DNA from: Domibacillus mangrovi
GTDB taxonomy: Bacteria; Bacillota; Bacilli; Bacillales; Domibacillaceae
DNA: 64,000 nt
Reading direction: 5' to 3'
Assembly: GCF_001906925.1 (NCBI RefSeq)
Contig: NZ_MRWQ01000010.1
Coordinates: 124,001-188,000, forward strand
Positions 16,075 through 24,358 of this stretch are shown here, one piece after another. The notes under the pieces were generated by a model. The model saw only the letters and a program-made list of their open reading frames with translations, did not search any database and was not told the origin of the DNA. The stretch's first letter is position 1. The number at the start of each line of letters is the position of its first letter. The translations under genes and the position numbers were made by a program.

Positions 16075-17356
16075 TGTGTTTTTCCTCCTTTTTGCTATTT
16101 GTCCAGTCATAAATAAATTGAATCATTACTTTCGTATAATCGACGAGTTCATTAATCGCCAGCTGCTCATTCACCGCATGGGCATGACGCAAATGGCCAG
16201 GACCATAAATGGCTGTCGGTATACCCGATGAGCCGAGCCAACCGCCGTCTGTGACAGATGGTGACACATCAACAACTGGTTTTTCGTTGAGAACAGAGGC
16301 ATGTGATTTCATCAGTTTTTGTACCGCTTCATGATCTGGATCGACTTCAAATGACGGGAAAATTTCACCACGGTCTTCAATCATCGATGTACCTCCCCAT
16401 TCAAAAATCGGCGGGTTTTCCTGCATCCAAAGATCACCTTTCGCTATGTTGCGAATATAATCTTCCACTTCTTTCGCAACTTGTTCATGCGTTTCATTCG
16501 GATAAAAATGAACAGTGATCCAGAGGCGGCATTCATCAGCTATAAATGCCGCGTGCCGTCCCCCTTCAATAACCGCTGGATTGATTGTCGTGGTTCCTGG
16601 CAGAAAGCCCGGGTAACTTTTCATAACTGCCCAGTGACGCTCCAGTTCTTGCAGACCATTGATAATTTTGGTCATTTTTTCAATTGCACTTGCACCCATC
16701 AACTTGCCGCCAGCATGAATCATTTGTCGGCGCGTCGCATCGTGAAACGTCTGCTCACTTTTTAGCGTAATCCAGCCAGTAATGACGCCACCCTGCCCTT
16801 GAATATGTAAATTGCTCGTATCGACAACGAGCGCAAAATCGGCTGTGTAGCCACGCTTACAGCATTCAAGTGTACCTGCTTCCCCGACTTCTTCACCGAT
16901 AACCGACTGAAACGTTAGATCACCAGGGAGTTGAATGCCTGCTTCATGGAGCAACTGAATAGCGAACAGTGCACCGGCAAGGCCGCCTTTCATGTCGGCT
17001 GCACCTCGTCCGATGATCGCACTATCTTTCACAATCGGTGTGAACGGATCCGTTTCCCACTTTTCATCAGGACTGACTTCCGCTACATCTATGTGGCCGT
17101 TAATAATCAAGCTTTGATAGTTCGCGCTGTCTATACCTTTTAGCGTACCCACAACATTAGGATCGTTCTGGTACACTTCCCACTTATCAACCTTAAACGC
17201 TCGTTTTGCAAGAAATTCAGCCATGAACTGCTGTGCCTCATTCGTGTTTCTCGCAGGCGGTGCCGGTGTTTTGAACGAAATCAATGTTTTTAACAAATCG
17301 ATCAGTTCATCTTTCCGTTCATCGATTTCATTATGTAATTTGTTAATTATATCCAT
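16061..17356 (-). CDS. ylmB: Formylaminopyrimidine deformylase
   Basis: M20-family zinc amidohydrolase that removes the formyl group from N-formyl-4-amino-5-aminomethyl-2-methylpyrimidine, a soil breakdown product of thiamine. The 431-residue protein carries the metal motifs INGHIDVAE, GRGAADMKGG, VIGEEVGEAG and the late GPGHLRHAHAVNE. First gene after the TPP riboswitch; start at 17356 follows AAAGGAGTAGATA. The ylmB-tenA-thiZXY set reconstructs the Bacillus halodurans salvage route. Confidence 0.9.
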   Translation of the reverse strand: MDIINKLHNEIDERKDELIDLLKTLISFKTPAPPARNTNEAQQFMAEFLAKRAFKVDKWEVYQNDPNVVGTLKGIDSANYQSLIINGHIDVAEVSPDEKWETDPFTPIVKDSAIIGRGAADMKGGLAGALFAIQLLHEAGIQLPGDLTFQSVIGEEVGEAGTLECCKRGYTADFALVVDTSNLHIQGQGGVITGWITLKSEQTFHDATRRQMIHAGGKLMGASAIEKMTKIINGLQELERHWAVMKSYPGFLPGTTTINPAVIEGGRHAAFIADECRLWITVHFYPNETHEQVAKEVEDYIRNIAKGDLWMQENPPIFEWGGTSMIEDRGEIFPSFEVDPDHEAVQKLMKSHASVLNEKPVVDVSPSVTDGGWLGSSGIPTAIYGPGHLRHAHAVNEQLAINELVDYTKVMIQFIYDWTNSKKEEKHNEIQ

Positions 17357-17377
17357 TATCTACTCCTTTCCGAAACA

Positions 17378-17410
17378 CAAAAAGTCCGTTTCTTCGCAAG
17401 GAAGAAACGG
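17378..17410 (-). terminator. Terminator of the TPP riboswitch
   Basis: CCGTTTCTTC/GAAGAAACGG perfect stem followed on the minus strand by a T-rich tract, between the TPP aptamer and ylmB. Confidence 0.88.
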
Positions 17411-17446
17411 ATGTGATGACGTTATAATAGAGTGATACAACGATTC

Positions 17447-17548
17447 AAGACACCTCTTCCCTACGCCGGCATTATCCGGTTCAAGTTATAAGGGTTAAAG
17501 CAGTTCGCCTCTCTCAGCTCCATTATGAGCACCCCCAGCGGTGATTCC
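17447..17548 (-). promoter_or_regulatory. TPP (THI-box) riboswitch
   Basis: The minus strand shows GGGGGTGCTC, GGAGCTGAGAGAGGCG, AACCCTTATAACTTGAACC, and GGATAATGCCGGCGTAGGGA, the TPP aptamer landmarks. With the terminator at 17378-17410 it should shut the salvage operon when thiamine pyrophosphate is plentiful. Confidence 0.95.
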
Positions 17549-17592
17549 TATTTAATTTAACCTTACTAGTAGTTTTATCACACTAAAGTCGT

Positions 17593-18585
17593 TTATTCAA
17601 TGGCAAATGCAATTTTCCCTATCTGCTCTGCTTTGTCTAAACGCGTAAATGCCTGCTCACATTGATCAAGCGGGTACACGTGATCGACGACCGGATGAAT
17701 GTTATGCTTTTCAATAAACTGAAGCATTTCATCAAATTCTTCGCTGCTGCCCATCGTTGTACCGAGCATGTTGAACTGGCCGTAAAAGAATGTCCGTAAG
17801 TTCATCGTTACTTCGTCGCCTGCTGAGGCACCGAACGTGACAATTGTACCCCCTTTACGAAGTTGATTGAGCGATTGATTAAATGTCGCTGCGCCAACGA
17901 ATTCGATGACGAGATCCATTTTTTGATTATCCAATGCTTCTGCCCAGTCACTTTCTGAAGCGATCGCTTTGTCTGCGCCAAGCTCGATTGCTTTTTGCCG
18001 TTTTGCTTCTGAACGGGATGTAACAAAAACGCGGGCGCCTGCTGCTTTTGCAAATTGTAAAAGGAATGTGGCTACACCACTGCCGATACCTGGAATGAGG
18101 ACATTCATGCCTTCTTTTATCTGACCACGAGTAAATAGTGCACGGTATGCTGTCAGCGCCGCAAGTGATAATACCCCCGCTTCTTCCCATGATAGATGCT
18201 GCGGTTTTAAGACAGCATTTTCAGCTGGAATAACGATTGATTCCGCAAATGTGCCATGAAACGGTAAGCCAACAATTTCAAAGCCTGCCGGCGGTGCATC
18301 GCTGTTTTCCTTCCATCCAAGGCCTGGGTTAATGATGACTTCATCGCCCACTTGGACAGACGTCACCCCTTCGCCAACCGCGTCAATGATACCGGCTCCG
18401 TCCGATCCGATAATGAGTGGCGGCTCATTTTCTTTATGGCGGTGCAAAACGAACAGGTCGCGATGGTTTAATCCGGCTGCTTTTAATTTTACTCTCACTT
18501 CCCCTAAAGATGGCAATCCTTCTTCCATCTCACGGTATGTAAGGCCTGCCATTCCTGCTTGTCCTTCGTGAACAACTGCTTTCAT
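17593..18585 (-). CDS. yogA: Zinc-type/quinone-oxidoreductase-like MDR dehydrogenase
   Basis: A 330-residue medium-chain dehydrogenase/reductase: N-terminal GroES-like domain (AAGLNHRDLFVLH, GSDGAGIIDAVGEGV) and C-terminal NAD(P) Rossmann fold (GIGSGVATFLLQFAKAAGA). The Cys residues that bind the structural zinc in true alcohol dehydrogenases are absent, so it is of the quinone oxidoreductase kind. Resembles B. subtilis YogA. ATG at 18585 follows GGAGGGGATTTT. Substrate unknown. Confidence 0.75.
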   Translation of the reverse strand: MKAVVHEGQAGMAGLTYREMEEGLPSLGEVRVKLKAAGLNHRDLFVLHRHKENEPPLIIGSDGAGIIDAVGEGVTSVQVGDEVIINPGLGWKENSDAPPAGFEIVGLPFHGTFAESIVIPAENAVLKPQHLSWEEAGVLSLAALTAYRALFTRGQIKEGMNVLIPGIGSGVATFLLQFAKAAGARVFVTSRSEAKRQKAIELGADKAIASESDWAEALDNQKMDLVIEFVGAATFNQSLNQLRKGGTIVTFGASAGDEVTMNLRTFFYGQFNMLGTTMGSSEEFDEMLQFIEKHNIHPVVDHVYPLDQCEQAFTRLDKAEQIGKIAFAIE

Positions 18586-18658
18586 AAAATCCCCTCCAAG
18601 TAAGTCCCTATGTTATAATTTTAACATATATGTCGTAATTTGAAAGGACTGAAGGAGC

Positions 18659-19447
18659 ATGAATTCGTTTCTCAAACAATTTGAAGGACATGATATTTCG
18701 TTTATCTTAAAACGATTTGCGGAACTTTTTCCTTTTGAAAACTTAGATGTTTTAAATGGATATGAGCAGAAGATTACGTCTGAATTCCTAAAAGAGAAAT
18801 TAATCGATCATCAACGTGGGGGATTATGTTATGAACTGAACGCTCTATTATTTTTAACGTTGAAAAAGCTCGGTTTTGACGTACAGCTCGCGACCGGCAC
18901 CGTTAAAAATGAAGGGGTTTGGGCGATTGATGATACGCATGCAACCGTGCTGTTACAACGGGATGGACATCTTTGTCTCGTTGAGAGCGGCTTCGGTAAC
19001 CGGCTGCCGTTCTCCCCACTTTTACTAGACGGTGAATCTGCATCATCACCAGCTGGGACATTTAGATTCCGAACGGTTACGACAGAAAAAGGCACATTAG
19101 CAATGGAACAGCTCGTAAACGATGAATGGATCGTACGCTATGGGTTTTCTCCTGAGCCTATGGAGTGGAGTAACTTAACGAAAATGAAAGAGACGATTCA
19201 TTATCACGAGCAGTCGACGTTTACACAGGCACCAGTGATCGCTGGCATTACAGATGGCGGTACGTTTTCAATCGCACGGGACCGGCTTCGTTTGAAATGG
19301 CCGGACGGATCAGAAAAAATAGTTACATTTGAAAATGATTATGACTTTTTAAATGAAGTCACTCGTTACTGCTCGCCATCTATTGTGAAAGAAACTAAGC
19401 TATATTTAAATGCTGCATTTCGTGACGGACAAAAGAAACTAAAGTAA
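18659..19447 (+). CDS. Arylamine N-acetyltransferase
   Basis: Acetylates arylamines and hydrazines from acetyl-CoA. The 262-residue protein has the catalytic Cys in RGGLCYELNALL (about residue 59) and His in DDTHATVLL. Where the third catalytic residue is normally Asp (VDVGFG) the sequence reads VESGFG, giving a possible Cys-His-Glu triad as described for one Bacillus anthracis paralogue. ATG at 18659 follows GAAGGAGC. Transcribed away from yogA with a 73-bp gap. Confidence 0.88.
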   Translation: MNSFLKQFEGHDISFILKRFAELFPFENLDVLNGYEQKITSEFLKEKLIDHQRGGLCYELNALLFLTLKKLGFDVQLATGTVKNEGVWAIDDTHATVLLQRDGHLCLVESGFGNRLPFSPLLLDGESASSPAGTFRFRTVTTEKGTLAMEQLVNDEWIVRYGFSPEPMEWSNLTKMKETIHYHEQSTFTQAPVIAGITDGGTFSIARDRLRLKWPDGSEKIVTFENDYDFLNEVTRYCSPSIVKETKLYLNAAFRDGQKKLK

Positions 19448-19566
19448 AGAAGGCCGGCTGTACCAAGGCACAAATCATGTCATTCAATATGTATTACAAA
19501 AGCTACATGAACTGTATTTAACTCAGCTTGCAGGCATAGCTCAGGTCTATAGGAGGTGTTGCTGTC

Positions 19567-20124
19567 ATGAATTTACCTCATGAACCGGATCATATCATTA
19601 CATTTAGTATAAAAAAAATACACATTCAGGCACTCATCATTACCGTTGTATCGATTGTCGTTGGTGCTGTTTTGATGGCCTTCTTCCATCTAGAAAGCGG
19701 CTTTGAAATTTCATTCTGGAATTTCTTTTTATGGCTGGTTTTGTATACTATATTAATTATTTTTCATGAAGTGTTCCATTTAATCGGCTTTATCGTCTGG
19801 GGGAATTGCAACAGAAGCGACCTCGTGTACGGTATTAACCGCGAGCTCGGCATTGCTTACGCCGGTACAAAAAAGGTGCTGAAAAACAGCGCAATGAAAA
19901 AAGCATTGTTGCTGCCGTTTTGGATGACGGGCATGCTGCCGTTTATCATCAGCATCTGGCTAAACAGCTCTGTCCTCATGATTGTCGCCGCTTTTTTAAT
20001 TGGCGGCGCGGCCGGTGATTTTTCGATGTACAATCAGCTGCGAAAAATCAAAAAAGATGCGTTTATTCTTGATGATATCAATGAGCCGAAGCTATATGTG
20101 TATAACGAAAGCCCATCTGTATGA
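19567..20124 (+). CDS. DUF3267 membrane protein, putative zinc peptidase
   Basis: A 185-residue membrane protein with about four helices and HEVFH in the second (LIIFHEVFHLIGF), the HExxH pattern of the DUF3267 zincin-like family. Function unknown. ATG at 19567 follows AGGAGGTGTTGCTGTC. The 119 bp between it and the acetyltransferase gene hold no gene. Ends in a stem shared with the convergent nuclease gene. Confidence 0.7.
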   Translation: MNLPHEPDHIITFSIKKIHIQALIITVVSIVVGAVLMAFFHLESGFEISFWNFFLWLVLYTILIIFHEVFHLIGFIVWGNCNRSDLVYGINRELGIAYAGTKKVLKNSAMKKALLLPFWMTGMLPFIISIWLNSSVLMIVAAFLIGGAAGDFSMYNQLRKIKKDAFILDDINEPKLYVYNESPSV

Positions 20125-20142
20125 AATAGACAGACGGGCTTT
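20107..20142. terminator. Bidirectional terminator between DUF3267 and nuclease genes
   Basis: AAAGCCCATCTGT/ACAGACGGGCTTT stem overlapping the stop of the DUF3267 gene; serves both convergent genes. Confidence 0.75.
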
Positions 20143-20187
20143 CATTATGAATGAATCAGATTTTATATTCGATAAACGCCTTTATAA

Positions 20188-20856
20188 TTAATTCGAATTA
20201 AAGCCCCGATCCGTTACATAATCATCAATGGACCACACACCGATGCCTTTATTTTTAGCAATCTTCTGTTTTACTTCAAATTCATCCAAATAACGTGTAT
20301 TCGGTGGATACACGTATGCAACCCTGGCCATTCCTTCTTCAAGAAGCGTTTCCTGTACACTTTTCCCATCCACATACACATAAACGAGTATGCGACTATA
20401 CTTGTCTAAACGCTGGCCTACATCAAATTCAAGCGTAATCTCCCCTTGCTTAAGCAATTGGGCTGTCCGCTCCTTCGCCTCGTCGCCTAACGGCTGTTTC
20501 CCAAGCTTCGGATGTCTCGTCTCAGGCGTATCAATTAACAAAAAGCGGGCACTAAATTCTTCCTCTTTTCCATCGTTGTCCGCATCAAATGCAAACACTG
20601 CTGTATCGCCATCTACTGGTCTGACAAGTGTTGCCTGAATGGGATCGATCGTGCCCTTCGATTTTAATATATTTGTGGATTCATTAACTGGCTCTTCTTC
20701 CACTTTGTTTGATTTCTCTTGATCCTGTTCCTTTTCAATTGCTGTCAGCACATCATCCGTCACTTCGAGTAAATCAGTGACATCTTGTTCCGTACAAGCG
20801 GATAATAGAAGAAGACTGCTCATCATGATCACTGTCACATATGTCAATCGCTTCAC
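20188..20856 (-). CDS. Thermonuclease-like (SNase) lipoprotein
   Basis: A 222-residue exported nuclease. The signal peptide ends in a lipobox LLSAC, followed by a charged linker with several Glu/Lys and the SNase domain from about residue 75: RPVDGDTAVFAF, ARFLLIDTPETRHP, a DKYSRILVYVY strand, and NKGIGVWSID. The active-site Asp and Arg/Glu positions of staphylococcal nuclease are recognisable. GTG start at 20856 after GAGGAAAAGAAAC. Probably degrades extracellular DNA or RNA at the membrane, like YncB/YokF. Confidence 0.85.
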   Translation of the reverse strand: MKRLTYVTVIMMSSLLLLSACTEQDVTDLLEVTDDVLTAIEKEQDQEKSNKVEEEPVNESTNILKSKGTIDPIQATLVRPVDGDTAVFAFDADNDGKEEEFSARFLLIDTPETRHPKLGKQPLGDEAKERTAQLLKQGEITLEFDVGQRLDKYSRILVYVYVDGKSVQETLLEEGMARVAYVYPPNTRYLDEFEVKQKIAKNKGIGVWSIDDYVTDRGFNSN

Positions 20857-20917
20857 GTTTCTTTTCCTCTTTTCTGTCGTTTTTTCTTACATTTCAGCAT
20901 TAAATAAAACCATCAAA

Positions 20918-20942
20918 AAAACCGTCTGAAAAAAGACGGTTA
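20918..20942 (-). terminator. Terminator of the hypothetical gene at 20940
   Basis: AACCGTC/GACGGTT stem followed on the minus strand by TTTTTTT, overlapping the stop codon. Confidence 0.75.
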
Positions 20943-21332
20943 CTCTTTCGTAGACTCTTCAATGTACTCTGCAATAACGGGTATTGTCAGCTCGAGATTA
21001 CTCGTTATGAGACTATTTTTCACGTATTTCAACTTGCTGCTATTACTCACATACGACTGAATGCCAAGTACATTGTTAATATATAGGACGCCTTCATTTG
21101 TAATCATCGGTTTAATAATGTACCCGTCATTCTCATCATATTGACGAATTTTCTCCAGGCCGTTAACAAGCCCTTGATCAAATAAATTATTCATCGCAAT
21201 TTCATATACAGCCGGTGCCATATTCTCACTCATTCGCTCATGTAATTCATACATCACATCCGGCTTATTTTCCAAATAGTACTGCACATAATACGCAAGA
21301 AGTACTTGCTCTTTTACTGCTAACTCTCCCAT
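20940..21332 (-). CDS. Hypothetical protein, possible winged-helix
   Basis: A 130-residue soluble protein I do not recognise. It is rich in predicted helices at the N-terminus (KEQVLLAYYVQYYLEN) followed by a segment resembling a winged-helix tail (DQGLVNGLEKIR, ITNEGVLYINNVLG), which recalls small phage or Bacillus regulators of the YjcQ kind, but that is a guess. I chose the ATG at 21332, seven bases after AGGAGG; the ATG six bases upstream is too close to the ribosome site. Monocistronic. Confidence 0.6.
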   Translation of the reverse strand: MGELAVKEQVLLAYYVQYYLENKPDVMYELHERMSENMAPAVYEIAMNNLFDQGLVNGLEKIRQYDENDGYIIKPMITNEGVLYINNVLGIQSYVSNSSKLKYVKNSLITSNLELTIPVIAEYIEESTKE

Positions 21333-21446
21333 AAACATACCTCCTTTTCCTGTCTTTTCTATTATACATTATTTTAGCATAAACCGGATAGAATGCAGTC
21401 CAATATGACGAATGAACAAACTATAATCATCGCTCGAAGAAAGTTG

Positions 21447-21536
21447 CTATCTCCCGCGTAATTTGTCCTTCGCCGATTTTTTAGTGAATGCTTCTTCTAG
21501 TTGCGCTTTCTTTAAAATAGCTTTATTTCTGTACAT
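21447..21536 (-). CDS. Possible 29-residue basic peptide
   Basis: In the 271-bp gap before the chemoreceptor gene a minus-strand frame of 29 codons (starting MYRNKAILKKAQLEEAF and ending KLRGR) follows GAGGGGATCAAGATAA. The product is Lys/Arg rich. It could be a small regulatory protein or a chance frame; nothing else is seen in the gap. Confidence 0.3.
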   Translation of the reverse strand: MYRNKAILKKAQLEEAFTKKSAKDKLRGR

Positions 21537-21603
21537 TTATCTTGATCCCCTCTTTTAAGGGAATTCTGCATCATCCTACTAATCAACAAACGTACTTTTT
21601 TAT

Positions 21604-23328
21604 TTATTTGAGTTTGAATTTACCAACTATTAATTGTAATTTCTCTGCCATTTCCCCTAATACTTCTACAGATGATGCAATTTCTTCTACAGAAGCATTT
21701 TGCTCCTCTGCTGCTACAGCTATATTTTGCGTATTAGCCGAAGATTGCTGCGAGATTATTGTTGCCTTATTGATTATTTCAACCATCTCTTGAGAAATCT
21801 CATTAACTTCTTTTATTATATGGGCACCATCTTCGGATTGTCTTGAGATTGCCGCAATAGATTTTACGATATCTTCAAACGAATGACCTGATTGATAAAC
21901 TTGCTGGATACCCTCTTGTACAACTTCTGTCCCTATGTTCATTGATTCCACAGCTTTATGCGCTTCAATTTGAATTTGACCAATCAACTCACGAACTTCT
22001 TCTGCTGCTTCTCCCGATTGTTCAGCTAGTTTTCTCACTTCATCGGCAACTACTGCAAAGCCTTTACCATACTCTCCTGCTCGTGCAGCTTCGATATTAG
22101 CATTAAGAGACAATATATTTGTTTGTTGTACGATTTGTGCTATAACTTCAACAATTCTGCTAATTTCCTCGGATTTTCCACCTAAATTATTGATAACTTC
22201 TGCTGTCTCTTTCACTGTTTTTTGTATTAGGCTCATTTGCTCAATCGTTTGAGTGATCGTCTCAGTCCCTACTCTTGCTTTCTCATTGGCTGTAGCTGAG
22301 TAATCGTTCATATGTTGAATAGATTGAAATGCCTGTTCCATTCCCCTTGAAATACTTGATGCCATTTGATTTGTATTCATAAAATGTGACATTTGTTTCT
22401 CAGACCCTGACGCAACCTCTTGCATAGCAATGGTAATTTGTTCAGTAGCTTTACTTGTCTGTTCAGAACTTGCGGTTAGTTCTTCCGACGAAGAAGCTAA
22501 TTGTATTGAAGAATCATTAACTTGTAGTAATATCGCTCGAAGCTCTTTCATCATTTTATTAACGGACTGAATTAACATTCCTGTTTCATCATGACTTTCC
22601 ACTTTTAATTCTCTCTTATTAAATTCACCATTAGCTAATGCTTGCATTAAATCAACCGTTGTTTGAATTCTATTTATAATAGGACGTGTAAGCAAGTAAT
22701 TCAATAAAATAGCGATAGCGATAATAATAAAGGCTGTCACAAAAATATTAATAGTTTCATCCAAAATGACTTTTTGAATCCGTTCACTTGTATCCGGGGC
22801 ACCTACATACCACATACCAATGATTTTTTCATTTGAATCCTTTATCGGCATGTAGGCAGATTGATATGTATGACCAACAACATTGGCTTGCCCGAGGTAT
22901 ACTTCTCCTTGTTTAAGGACCTTTTCTTTTACCACATCCGATACTTTAGTTCCAACAGCACGTTCTCCATCTACAAGAACATTTGTTGTTATTCTCGTAT
23001 CATCTAAAAAAATAGTAACCGTATTGCCATTTGTTAAATCTCCAATTATATCTACTATTTCATAATTATCATTCATTAAAGTATCACCTTTATATAATTT
23101 CCCATCTTTAATCTGCCATTCACCTGGATACTTTAAATCAATAATTGAAAATCCTGTCTGCAAATCAGACTTCGCTTTTTCAAGTGCTTCACCTTGTACT
23201 ATACTAGTTAACGTTATTTTTTCATGATATCCCATAACAGTAAAAGAGATCACTAGAATAAATATCGAGATGAAAAAAAATTTTACACGAATAGACAATG
23301 ACATAAACAGATTCTTAATACGATTCAT
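21604..23328 (-). CDS. Methyl-accepting chemotaxis protein
   Basis: A 574-residue chemoreceptor: membrane helix at about 15-35, an extracellular Cache-type sensor (residues 40-185) with the segment [21 protein letters not shown], a second helix near 190-212, HAMP domain, and a long cytoplasmic signalling domain with the hairpin tip [26 protein letters not shown] (core [12 protein letters not shown]). It signals to CheW/CheA. No other chemotaxis gene is near, so it is an orphan receptor. The signal may be a small organic acid or amine; unknown. Confidence 0.92.
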   Translation of the reverse strand: MNRIKNLFMSLSIRVKFFFISIFILVISFTVMGYHEKITLTSIVQGEALEKAKSDLQTGFSIIDLKYPGEWQIKDGKLYKGDTLMNDNYEIVDIIGDLTNGNTVTIFLDDTRITTNVLVDGERAVGTKVSDVVKEKVLKQGEVYLGQANVVGHTYQSAYMPIKDSNEKIIGMWYVGAPDTSERIQKVILDETINIFVTAFIIIAIAILLNYLLTRPIINRIQTTVDLMQALANGEFNKRELKVESHDETGMLIQSVNKMMKELRAILLQVNDSSIQLASSSEELTASSEQTSKATEQITIAMQEVASGSEKQMSHFMNTNQMASSISRGMEQAFQSIQHMNDYSATANEKARVGTETITQTIEQMSLIQKTVKETAEVINNLGGKSEEISRIVEVIAQIVQQTNILSLNANIEAARAGEYGKGFAVVADEVRKLAEQSGEAAEEVRELIGQIQIEAHKAVESMNIGTEVVQEGIQQVYQSGHSFEDIVKSIAAISRQSEDGAHIIKEVNEISQEMVEIINKATIISQQSSANTQNIAVAAEEQNASVEEIASSVEVLGEMAEKLQLIVGKFKLK

Positions 23329-23404
23329 TTTTAATTTTTACCCCCACTTATTTTCTTTAAATTCTCAACCTTACGTTGTACGCATATTACTTAATCACAT
23401 CACA

Positions 23405-23561
23405 ATAAAGTGATACTTCATTCAGTGGGGGTTTTCTTCATCCCCCACTGAATGTTAGTTGAACCAATCGGGCTTTTACGGGCAGTTGATCCCCTGCTTA
23501 TCCTTCTTTTCTTTTCGAAGTCTTGAAGAAGGAGTCTTACTGCCCGTTAATGCGGGATAAA
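23405..23561 (+). repeat. Dispersed hairpin element, copy 3 (short form)
   Basis: 157 bp. Has both ends (ATAAAGTGATAC with the CAGTGGGGG/CCCCCACTG hairpin; GGGCAGTTGATCCCC.../ACTGCCCGTTAATGCGGGATAAA) but lacks the central GC-rich hairpin block, so the two end modules are joined nearly directly. Confidence 0.85.
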
Positions 23562-23935
23562 TGCTTTTTGTATTTGGTGTTTGCCAAGTTAGCTGCTGCA
23601 TACACCGTTCACAATATATATATCTTTATACCTATAAAATCTAATTTACATAGATTTATCTTATCATTTAATTGTGAAATAAAGCAAAATACACCCATTA
23701 AATTACCTATAAGATGCCCTTACAAAAAACCTTTTCTATATTACCTTTGTCATTAACTTGTTTCAAAATCAATCTTCTCAACATGATAAGTAGTTCTTCC
23801 ACTAACAAAAAAGCATCCACACAATTCTCTTGTAGATGCTTCTAGCTTTTTTGATTTATTCTTTTAAATATATGCCAACCACACACTTCACATGTGTTGA
23901 GTTGGTGAAACCTTCCGGGTCAAGTTACGTCCATT
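23562..23935. other. AT-rich intergenic stretch
   Basis: No convincing gene. It holds a stem at 23811-23841 (AAGCATC.../GTAGATGCTT with flanking A and T runs) that looks like an intrinsic terminator, and otherwise low-complexity AT-rich sequence between repeat copy 3 and the ISL3 scar. Confidence 0.5.
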
Positions 23936-24073
23936 TCAACCATTTGTCAACAATAGCTTTATGCATAGTAAAGGATTCTTTTTTGGCAATAAAGGCAGAC
24001 CGGCTCTTCCGAAAAACATTCGGTTGATCGTTTTCAGCTGATTGATATGACCTTCTCTGTTGCTATAGGGCAG
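23936..24073 (-). pseudogene. ISL3-family transposase, C-terminal remnant
   Basis: The minus strand from 24073 reads LPYSNREGHINQLKTINR then MFFGRAGLPLL, the conserved C-terminal end of ISL3-type DDE transposases (usual form EGHINRLKxIKRxxxGRAG). The frame begins exactly at the border with repeat copy 4 and ends at a stop near 23936 after degraded residues. About 45 codons of an original of roughly 400 remain. The active-site residues are gone. Confidence 0.75.
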
Positions 24074-24338
24074 ATAAAGTGAAACTTCATTCAGTGGGGA
24101 TTAGGTTCAATCATGCAGACGTTGTCACAGGACGTGACGTTCTTAGTCTGTCTTCCTCTTAGCCCCCACTGAATAAACAGGAACTCAGGTAAAGGGCGCC
24201 GCGTCCTGCGGCAATACGTGAGTGACCGGCTTCAGCCGGCCCGAGCCAATCAGGCTTTTACGGGCAGTTGATCCCCCGCTTATTCTTCTTTTCGACGTCT
24301 TGAAGCGGGGGTCTTACTGCCCGTTCATGCGGGATAAA
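24074..24338 (+). repeat. Dispersed hairpin element, copy 4 (long form)
   Basis: 265 bp with all modules: ATAAAGTGAAAC end, extra inserts (GTCACAGGACGTGAC hairpin), central ACTCAGGTAAAGG...CCGCGTCCTGCGG and GCCGG hairpins, the GGGCAGTTGATCCCCCGC/ACTGCCCGTT long stem and GGGATAAA. It begins at the cut edge of the ISL3 remnant and ends 20 bp from the stop of the siderophore permease gene. Confidence 0.85.
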
Positions 24339-24358
24339 CAAACCATGAATCCTGTTTA

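Noticed and set aside
23523-23756. 77-codon plus-strand frame after repeat copy 3
   Set aside because: Begins inside the repeat, has no ribosome site and no recognisable features.
23405-24338. The elements as HEARO/IscB-type RNA
   Set aside because: The border features (TTTAT on the left, guide-like flank on the right) fit TnpB-type better. No iscB is present and I cannot match the sequence to HEARO from memory; left open but not claimed.
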